The position numbers were made by a program, and so were the translations under genes. The notes beneath the pieces are model-generated. The model made no database searches. It worked only from the letters and a program-made list of their open reading frames with translations, and had not been told where the DNA came from. Of a stretch of DNA of 64,000 nt, positions 57,081 through 64,000 are shown in pieces. Source of the DNA: Dactylorhiza incarnata (lineage: Eukaryota > Streptophyta > Magnoliopsida > Asparagales > Orchidaceae); the NCBI GenBank assembly GCA_033032865.1, contig JAWHQI010000262.1, forward strand, positions 2,170,001 through 2,234,000, written 5' to 3'. Within the stretch, counting starts at the first letter, position 1, and each line of letters opens with the position of its first letter.

Positions 57081-59606
57081 TTAATATCCCTTAGGAACCC
57101 ATGGTGACTTGGGTTCTAGGTTCTTGTTAGCATAACAAAATGACCTTATACTAGTTGCACCTTTTGCAGGAAGGCTCATCTTTGCACATGGCGCATTAGG
57201 ATTGTGCCAACAATCTATGGCAAAGTGTCCCACTTTACCATAACACCAACATTCATGAATGTTATATCTCCTCTTCTGAACATTTCTTGAGGAATTAGCA
57301 TTACTGTGCCAGTGTTCAGGAGGGGAGACAGCTGCAGTCTTCCTATTTCTCTCAGCAATGATTTGACTGAATGTCAATCTAGGTGTTGTCTTGATGCTCT
57401 TTGTCCTGATGGCATCAACTTGCTTTGGCTTGGCACCCATACAAGATCTGATGGCATCTGGCACTGAGCAACAAGCCTTTTCAACAGATTTGACAGCTGT
57501 CATGTTCTTAGCTGAAATAAATTTAGAAGAGCTTGCTTTCTTATTCTTGTATGAAGGGGATGATGTACCAAATACAAATGGTCCATGTTGGGCCATTTGA
57601 ATTTCCTCATGGGGAGCCTTCATGGCACTCAATCCCATTCCCTTTCTTCCACTATGGGAAGGATTGTTTTCCTTCCTATAGTTACTTCCATTCTTCTAGT
57701 GACCATACATGCTTTCATGGTCATACCTGTTGGAAGGAAGTAATACCTTTTGAAAGGTGGTTTGAGGCTTAGCCTTACCCCTGCTCTTTTCTCCACTCCC
57801 TTCTCCTGCTTCCATTTTATTGAATCCTAGCCCTCTTCTATTGGATTGAGAAGAGAAGGAGTCAATAATAGGAATCACAGATTTAGGCTTGGAGAATTGA
57901 GCCACTAGGCTTCTTTCTTTCACAAGCTTCTCCTCAAGATCCTTGATGACCTTGTTCTTCAGGGATATGGTGCTCAGATGGGTGATAGTTATCCCCTTCA
58001 GATGGCTAATTTCTCTATACATCCGATTCATCTTGTTAGAAGATTCAGTGCTTTCTTGTTTTTCCATATTAAGGGAATCTATCTCTTGGGCTTGCCTCTT
58101 GGCTAGCTTTTTGCTCCTTTTCGGAGCGTTCAAGAGAGCACCATATATGTCAATCAATTGATTGACATCTTCCTCAGATTCTGAATCACTTTCCCCATGT
58201 GATGAATGTTCTTCATATTCTGGGCATGCATCATGACCAGAAAGGGAAGTGGAGTGAATTAATACCTGTTCATTGTCAGAAATATTCTGACTGTCTTCCT
58301 CATCTGTGAAGGCCATAAGACCTAGCTGAACTTTATCTTCTTCATCCTCCTCTATATCACTATCTGAGTGTGATAGAGGGGACCTGACTCCAACCTTGGT
58401 AGCTGGATAATCATCATCTTCTTCTGCTGCAAACAACCCAATGTAGGCTTCTTCTTCATTCTCTGAATCTGAATGTGAAGATTCAGATTCACTCTAGCCT
58501 TTTCCTTTCTTTGCTAGGAAGGATTTTTCACCCTTCCTATCCTTTTGGTAATGATGCTTCTTATCACCATTCCCATTTCTTTTGGCTGGACAGTCAGCTA
58601 TGACATGTCCAAGTTTGCTGCAGCTATAGCAAATTATGTTATTAGAAACATGTTTACTAGATTTGGAATCATACCTGTCACCCTTTGGGTGCTGTCTTTC
58701 AGGTTTCCTGTGGTCTTTCTTGGAGTGTGATGAGGAGGAGGGTATGTTCTTCCATTGCTTCCTCTTCATCATCTTCTTGAACTACCTTGAAAAGGCATCA
58801 AACTCTTCATTAGAGGAAGAGCTATCTGAGGTGCTGACTTCAGATTCAGCACTTCTCCTTGGAGGAGACAACATCCTGCCCTTACTTTTCTTGGAGTTGT
58901 CAGCCTTGAAAGCTACTGATTTCTCCCTTGCCTGAGCCTTTGTTGAGGTGTCTTCTTCCTTTCTTGCATACAGCTGCATCTCATAAGAGAGCAGCTTTCC
59001 AAACAATGTGTGAGTGGGGGTCTCACCAAGCCTGGCCACTTCCCTGATAGCACAGATTTTTGTGTCCCAATCCCTTGTTAGAGATCTGAGGAACTTATCA
59101 TTCAGCTCATAATTAGTGAACACTCCCTCACAGGTTCTCAGCTCATTGACTATTCTGAAGAACCTCTCATAGCACATGGAGATGCTTTCTTGGCTCTACT
59201 GCCTGAAGGCTTCATACTTTTGGTTAAGGAGTAACTTTCTATCATCCCTTACTTCAGCTATCCCTTCCATATATACTACTAATGTATCCCACATTTCCTT
59301 GGCAGTAGTGCAGTGAACCAAGTTTTGAAATGTGGAATCATCAATAGCATTACCTATGATGTTCTGGGCCCTTTTGTCCATGGTGAACAATTCAAGTTCA
59401 TCCTTGGTCAAGTCTTTGAATGCCTTGGCCACTCTTCTTATTGGATCTATAGTGGAGGCAGTTTGAAAGATGAAAGGTCCTTCCTCAACTGTAATGTAAA
59501 TCCTTGGATCAGATGCTTCCATAAATAGTCTGACCCTTTGCTTCCATATGCCAAAGTTTTCTTTATTGCATATGGGCAACTTCATGGATCCCATTTCCTT
59601 CTTCAT
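57081..59606 (-). pseudogene. Element D gag (842 codons, four in-frame TAG)
   Basis: One minus-strand frame runs from MKKEMGSMKLPICNKENFGIW (59606) to WVPKGY and TAA at 57081, with no frameshift. Order: copia gag N-terminal domain (FGIWKQRVRLFMEASDP...), LNDKFLRSLTRDWD, Ser-rich linker, zinc knuckle CYSCSKLGHVIADC (about 58640-58600), acidic linker, and coiled coil (about 58130-57920). A basic region and a second knuckle-like CWCYGKVGHFAIDC (about 57250-57205) follow. Four stop codons interrupt it at 59193-59195, 58779-58781, 58491-58493 and 57693-57695; all are TAG. Homologous along its length to gag of element I. Confidence 0.9.
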
Positions 59607-59685
59607 TCCAGAGGAGGCTATTAGATTGAGATTATACTATTCCTTTATAGGATCTGGTCAGACAGTTATGTCTTTCTTGACCAAC

Positions 59686-59702
59686 CTCCCTCTGATATCA
59701 CT
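59686..59702 (-). other. Element D primer-binding site (tRNA-Met)
   Basis: Minus-strand AGTGATATCAGAGGGAG follows the LTR end; one change from AGTGGTATCAGAG. Confidence 0.85.
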
Positions 59703-61007
59703 TGTAAGTTTATATAAGATGTAGTCTAAATCACCTAGAGGGGGGTGAACAGGTTTGTTTTTTTTTACCCTAGTTAGCCTAGCTGTTTTCTGAGTTAGAA
59801 TTAGTAAATTATCAAGCACACAGAAAACACACAAGCATTTATAGAGGTTCCTCAAGACATGGTGTCTTGAGTAGTCCTCTTTCCCCCTTCACCCTTCTAA
59901 CAGTGTGTTAGACAGGGCCAACTCCTCCAAACTCAGCTCCAAGAGCTTACAACACAGATCCCTCAGGATCTCTAAGGTTTTCCCAAACCCTACCTCAGGC
60001 ACAGCAGCCCTACCTCAGAGGAATCCACCTCTTACAGCTCAGACCACCTCCAGGTCCTACCTCAAGCTGATCTCTCAGCTCTACAACTCAGGCTATTCAG
60101 CCCTACCTCAGATCTCATAGATCTTGCCTCAGAGGACTCCACCTCCTACAGCTCAGACCACCTCCAGGTCCTACAACCTCAGGCCAAATGGCCCGACAAG
60201 CTCAAGCCTTACAACCCTACAAACTCAGGCAAAAAGCCCTACAATAAAATAGATTATAAGCTTACTACAGCAGACAGCACAGAGAAGAAGTCTCTTGTAG
60301 TTTCTGCACATCTTTTGCTTTCTTGTAGCTAGAGATGATAATAGCAGCTGTAACCTGATCTTCCTCTTCAGTTGAAGGATAGAAGAACACCTTGCTCCTT
60401 CTTATAGAGGAGCTATCTTTATCTTTCAGATTCTTCTTTCTTGTTCAGTGAGCAGGAGGAGAATGACGAGAACTGGGCCGTCAATGGAATAGTGAAAATG
60501 TTAGCACTCGACCGGCTTACCTCAAAAGTGCCCTAACTCTTTCTTTTATACACCCTTGATCTTCAACGGCTCTCAGCCATCCTTTTTACAGATCTGAGAG
60601 AGATTGGTGGACCCCACAATGCCTTTTTGCAGCTTGTGCCAAGAGCAAAACCTTCCATGTCACGTTTGAACTGTCTCAGTGGATGGGCTGAGATGGCTTC
60701 CTCATCTCAGCGGATTTCGTCGATCTGCAGAGAAGTTTCTGCGTTCGACGAACAGCATTCTGCGTTCGACGAACTTCATTCTTCATTCGACGAACACGCC
60801 AAGTCTCAGTGCTTGCTTTTGTTCCATCTCTGCGTTCGACGAACACGCCAAGTCTCAGCAGTTTCTTCTATCTCGTCTCAGCGTTCGATGAACTGAGTTC
60901 TGCGTTCGATGAACACGCCAAATCTTGTCCAGAAGCCTTCTCAGCGGCTCCTGACCTCGTCTCAGCGTTTCGGCTGAGACAAATCTTCATCTCTTAGGAG
61001 ATGATTT
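59703..61007 (-). mobile_element. Element D 5' LTR, cut by element F
   Basis: Homologous to 53306-55854 without the solo LTR. The homology stops at CTTAGGAGATGATTT, where F begins; about 160 bp of the LTR start are therefore beyond F. TATA box (minus TATAAAAG) at 60543-60550. GTTCGACGAAC cluster at 60728-60915. Confidence 0.85.
60728..60915 (-). repeat. GTTCGACGAAC cluster in U3 of D (5' LTR)
   Basis: Perfect GTTCGACGAAC copies occur at 60743-60753, 60764-60774 and 60835-60845, with variants between and after them. Confidence 0.9.
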
Positions 61008-62237
61008 TGTTGGAGCATGCGTTCTGCACTCGTCCGGTTTGAGAATAACAAATCCCGAATGTATTTGATCCTATTTTTGATTAATGGTGTGCAGATAACA
61101 GGTGCAAGGATAACATGTTTGCAATTGGAGCAAAAAACCAATTTTCCAGAAATTGGAGTTTTTTCCAGAAATTGGAGCTATCGGATTTCCGACAGCTAGC
61201 TAACGGATTTCCGATTGTGCACGATTTATTCCCAGCGGTTGAGAGCTAACGGATTTCTGACGGTGCATGATATCTTCCCAGTGGTTTTGAGCTAATGGAT
61301 TTCCGATAGTGATATCGGATATCTGACAGCCCACGATCTTCCCGTAACTCTACGACGTGCAGCAGTTACGCAAGCTAACGGATTTCCGATAGTGATATCG
61401 GATATCCGACAGCCCACGTCTCAACCACGACCTCAACTCCGCGCAGAAACGTCGAATTAGTGGGACACGTGGCAGCCTATGGAGATATCAGATTCTGGCG
61501 ATACCTAGCTATCGGATGGCGACAGCTCTTTTTTATTTAAAGGGTCCAGAACTTCGTGGATTTGATTCCTACATACTTTCAAGCCTTCTTCCTGAGTGTT
61601 ATCGTCCAGAGAGCTCCAGAGAACGAAAATCCCCATCCTTGAAGAAGAAAAGAGAGAGCGAAGCCGAAGATTGAGCACGCGTTCCAAGGAGACTTTCTCA
61701 AGGGTTCTTCGCTGCTTTGGTCCAGAAATTCTAAATGGGGTTTTTAATGTGTATTTCATTTATATTTACATTCATCTTGTAATCATTGTAGAAATCGTCG
61801 TCTTGCGTGCGACGTCTAAGTCCGTGTGAGGCTTAGGGGAATTCATCACCTTGTGTGTGGTGTTAGATCCTTGTGTGGTCTAGGGTAAATCATCATCTTG
61901 TGTGCGGTGTCAAGTCCTTGTGTGGCTTGGGAGAAAATCGCCGTCGTGTGTGCTGCATCTAGTTCAAGATTTGATTTAGGGGGAGGCTAGTGTCTATATC
62001 TGGGAGATATAGGCTATAGCCAAACTGTCCTTAAGAGAAGGACCGGTGAAAAGAGACAAGAGATTTATTAATTGTAAGCCTTTGATTCCAAGCTTTATTG
62101 GAATTATTTCTACTCATTATCTTTGATGAAATAAAATCTTGTTTTCGTTAGTTACAAAAATTATCAAAGTTTTAAATTGCCCTTATTCACCCCCCCCCCC
62201 CCCCCCCCCCCCTCTAAGGGCGCCACAAGATCCAACA
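61008..62237 (+). mobile_element. Element F 5' LTR
   Basis: Starts TGTTGGAGCATGCG and ends GATCCAACA (1230 bp). TATA-like TTTTATTTAAAGG at 61531-61543, directly after the palindrome cluster. GTGTG(T/C)G(G/T)TG(T/C)-TAG-TCC-type repeats occur in the downstream part (61800-61960). A poly-C run of about 23 nt (62190-62212) lies before CTCTAAGGGCGCC. Confidence 0.9.
61163..61520 (+). repeat. Palindrome cluster TCGGATATCCGA / GGATTTCCGA in U3 of F
   Basis: About nine copies of (A/T)(A/T)CGGATTTCCGA or TCGGATATC(C/T)GA. The copy at 61398-61409 is a perfect 12-bp palindrome. The last unit (TATCGGATGGCGACAGC) ends about 10 nt before the TATA-like sequence. Confidence 0.9.
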
Positions 62238-62254
62238 AGTGGTATCAGAGCCAG
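62238..62254 (+). other. Element F primer-binding site (tRNA-Met)
   Basis: AGTGGTATCAGAGCCAG, the standard copia primer site, follows the LTR without a gap. Confidence 0.95.
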
Positions 62255-62288
62255 GTTAATTCCTCATAAGGTTTAACCACCTGGAATT

Positions 62289-64000
62289 ATGGCGCACCAT
62301 GATCATGCATTTTCCGAGGGGCAAGGAATAACTAGACCACCATTATTTACGGGTTCCGATTATAATTATTGGAAAACTAGGATGAGGTGTTTTTTAATAT
62401 CATTAGATATTGAAGTATGGAATATGGTTGAAACAAATTATACTCATCCTACTTTTACAATTGGTGATGTTGTCATGGAAAAACCCAAAGATAAATGGGA
62501 TGACCAGGACAAATTAAAATGCAAAAATAATGCAAAAGCAATGAACGCATTATTTTGTGCTCTTGATAAAACTGAATTTAATAGAACCTGCGCATGTCAA
62601 ACTGCATATGAATTTTGGAATTTATTGGAAATTACCCATGAAGGTACCTCGCAGGTGAAGGACTCAAAGCTTTTCCAATTGGAGTCAGAATTCGAAAAGT
62701 TCAGGATGGAGGTAGATGAGGATGTGGATACCATGTACACAAGATTCACTAAGATAGTGAATGACTCAAAAGTTTTAGGAAAAAATTTCTCAAATGGTGA
62801 TTTGGTAAGAAAACTTCTTAGATCTCTCCCCCCTAAATTCAATCCCAAAGTGACGGCTATTTCTGAATCTCATGATCTTAAAGCTCTTAATATTGAAAGC
62901 CTGATTGGGAACTTGAAAACTCATGAAGTTGAATTGAAAATTCAACAACAAGAGTATATGGAGCCAAAGAAGAAGGGATTGGCTCTAAGATCTAAGAAGG
63001 AGGAAAGTAGTGATTCTGAGGAGGAAGAAGAAGATGAGGAAAGTTTATTTGTTAGAAAGTTTAGAAAATTTATGAAAAATCCAGAGAGGAGGAATTCATT
63101 TAAGAAGTATTTTAAGAAGGAGACATTTAGAAAGAAAAAAGGAAAGGAAGACAATGAGGAGGAAGAGAGACCGCCACCGGAGTGTTATCACTGCAAGAAG
63201 TTAGGACACATCCGAAGCAAGTGTCCAAAATACTTAAAAGAACTTAAAGAAAAGAAGCACAAAGGGACGAAGAAGGTGCTGAAGGCGGAAACATGGGATG
63301 ATACTACTTCTGAGGATGCAAGCAATTCAAGCTCAAGTAAAGAAGAGGAGGCCAACATGTGCTTAATGGGAAAGAGCATCATATCTGATGACGAATGCAG
63401 TGTCCAAAGTGACACTGAGGTAACTCCTCCAACCTACGATGAATTATTTTCTGAATTTTTAAAGACTTGCAAATTTTTTGAAAAGAGTTTAAAAGATAAT
63501 GATCTTCTTAAATCTGAAAATGAAATTTTGCTTAAAGAAAACAAAAAATTGTTTAATGAAATTAAGACTATTGGAAAAAGAGAAATTTCTTGCCAAGAGT
63601 GTGATCACTTTTTGGGAAGAATTAAAGAACTTAAAGAATCTCTTTCCAAATCTCATTCTACAATAACAATTCTTACCAAAAAGAATGAGATTTTAGAGAG
63701 AGATCTGAAATCTTCAATTTCCAAAGTCCATGAGGGAAAGAAATCTTTTGAACGTAGATGTGTAAATCTAGTATCCGAAAATACAGAAATGAGAAACCAG
63801 ATTCATGACTTAACGCTAGCCATGAAAAAATTTGGAATGGGACGAAGATCACTGGATATGATCTTAGGATACCAATGCCATAGATTTGGAAGGTTTGGAC
63901 TCGGATACACGTCAGGAAGCTATCGCCCGGCGACAGCAACTGTCGCCGACGACAGCAAAAAGTCCAGAAATTCTATTTTTAAAAATTCTGAAGTTAGTAA
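62289..64000 (+). CDS. Element F gag (gag-pol N-terminus), open to window end
   Basis: The ATG at 62289 is 35 nt after the primer site and opens 570 codons without a stop. Residues 1-130 form the copia gag N-terminal domain (FTGSDYNYWKTRMRCFL...WNMV; AMNALFCALD), and residues about 90-220 the UBN2-type capsid region (SKLFQLESEFEKFRM; LVRKLLRSLPPKF; LIGNLKTHEVEL). An acidic Glu/Ser stretch lies at 237-255 and a Lys/Arg-rich stretch at 257-290. The CCHC zinc knuckle CYHCKKLGHIRSKC is at 299-312 (63183-63224). A long charged coiled coil spans about 390-515, and SLDMILG...GLGY at about 520-540 is a phrase usual shortly before protease. Role: capsid and RNA packaging. No disabling mutation in the visible part. 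Confidence 0.95.
   Translation, partial: MAHHDHAFSEGQGITRPPLFTGSDYNYWKTRMRCFLISLDIEVWNMVETNYTHPTFTIGDVVMEKPKDKWDDQDKLKCKNNAKAMNALFCALDKTEFNRTCACQTAYEFWNLLEITHEGTSQVKDSKLFQLESEFEKFRMEVDEDVDTMYTRFTKIVNDSKVLGKNFSNGDLVRKLLRSLPPKFNPKVTAISESHDLKALNIESLIGNLKTHEVELKIQQQEYMEPKKKGLALRSKKEESSDSEEEEEDEESLFVRKFRKFMKNPERRNSFKKYFKKETFRKKKGKEDNEEEERPPPECYHCKKLGHIRSKCPKYLKELKEKKHKGTKKVLKAETWDDTTSEDASNSSSSKEEEANMCLMGKSIISDDECSVQSDTEVTPPTYDELFSEFLKTCKFFEKSLKDNDLLKSENEILLKENKKLFNEIKTIGKREISCQECDHFLGRIKELKESLSKSHSTITILTKKNEILERDLKSSISKVHEGKKSFERRCVNLVSENTEMRNQIHDLTLAMKKFGMGRRSLDMILGYQCHRFGRFGLGYTSGSYRPATATVADDSKKSRNSIFKNSEVS

Larger units (their letters stand above)
53306..61007 (-). mobile_element. Element D: gag-only copia-type retrotransposon related to I
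   Basis: Minus-strand element with LTRs at 53306-55854 (interrupted) and 59703-61007 (cut by F), a tRNA-Met primer site, gag (59606 to 57081) and a polypurine tract. The LTR start TGTTGGGAATATTGCCC and the GTTCGACGAAC cluster tie it to element I. The internal region is 3.8 kb. After gag no protease, integrase, RT or RNase H motif occurs, so it is probably mobilised in trans. The LTRs differ by a few percent by eye. The left flank GCCAT may be the target duplication; its right partner is not visible. Confidence 0.85.
61008..64000 (+). mobile_element. Element F: copia-type retrotransposon, 5' part (runs off window)
   Basis: 5' LTR, primer site and an open gag frame follow in order. It inserted into the 5' LTR of D; the left flank GATTT (61003-61007) would be the target duplication. 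LTR ends and gag resemble those of H. The uninterrupted gag frame makes it the youngest-looking coding element here. Pol would lie beyond base 64000. Confidence 0.9.

Noticed and set aside
58545..58935. Plus-strand frames opposite D gag
   Set aside because: Antisense shadows of the gag zinc-knuckle region; the minus strand encodes the conserved domain.
62238..62254. tRNA-Met-like words (TGGTATCAGAG) as possible tRNA genes
   Set aside because: Only the 3'-end complement is present, directly after LTR ends, at all four sites. These are primer-binding sites, not tRNA genes.
62597..63939. Several minus-strand frames of 70-88 codons
   Set aside because: Shadows of the intact element F gag frame on the plus strand.

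Overview
The window looks like a transposon-dense, probably pericentromeric or otherwise gene-poor, stretch of a flowering-plant nuclear genome. Almost everything recognisable is plant-type mobile DNA: a decayed hAT transposase, Ty3/gypsy remnants, and at least three related groups of Ty1/copia elements primed by initiator tRNA-Met (primer sites reading TGGTATCAGAG). No host gene can be called with confidence. The species cannot be named from the sequence. All calls rest on reading the sequence by eye, without alignments or database searches.

Layout. 1-1861: hAT transposase pseudogene and its AT-rich flank. 1940-6918: a Ty3/gypsy remnant (gag, zinc knuckle, protease, integrase tail, part of a 3' LTR; RT and RNase H missing) split by a 1.75-kb solo LTR with a 5-bp target duplication. 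6919-11882, 14462-17876 and 49381-53305: three copies (the first +, the others -) of one very long LTR family, probably gypsy. 12420-14461: 3' end of a copia element on the minus strand. 17881-19552: an LTR-like piece with five ~158-bp tandem units. 19553-44424: a minus-strand, gag-only copia element (H) blown up to about 25 kb by two insertions. One is a 7-kb rearranged, GC-rich element at 24113-31148, itself hit by a solo LTR at 26226-27870. The other is a complete but defective SIRE-like copia element (I) at 33065-42285. 44425-49380: tandem repeats, a 5'-truncated plus-strand relative of H (E), and another minus-strand LTR. 53306-61007: a gag-only SIRE-related element (D, minus strand), interrupted by a solo LTR (54121-55185) and cut on its right by element F. 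F (61008 to the window end, plus strand) has an intact 5' LTR, a primer site and an uninterrupted gag reading frame that runs off the window.

How the parts relate. I and D share LTR ends, LTR motifs and gag architecture. H, E and F share different LTR ends and a different gag. D and H keep gag but show no pol, so they look non-autonomous and would depend on pol supplied by relatives such as I or F.

Most notable pattern. In about eight otherwise different LTR families here, the U3 part carries a cluster of short inverted repeats whose sequence is specific to that family. Where a TATA box can be seen, the cluster lies upstream of it, often directly. Even sister elements with homologous LTR ends (H, E, F) carry unrelated clusters. 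The second notable object is the 24113-31148 insertion: both outer ends are the same (U5) end of its LTR in inverted orientation, yet it is flanked by a perfect 5-bp target duplication.
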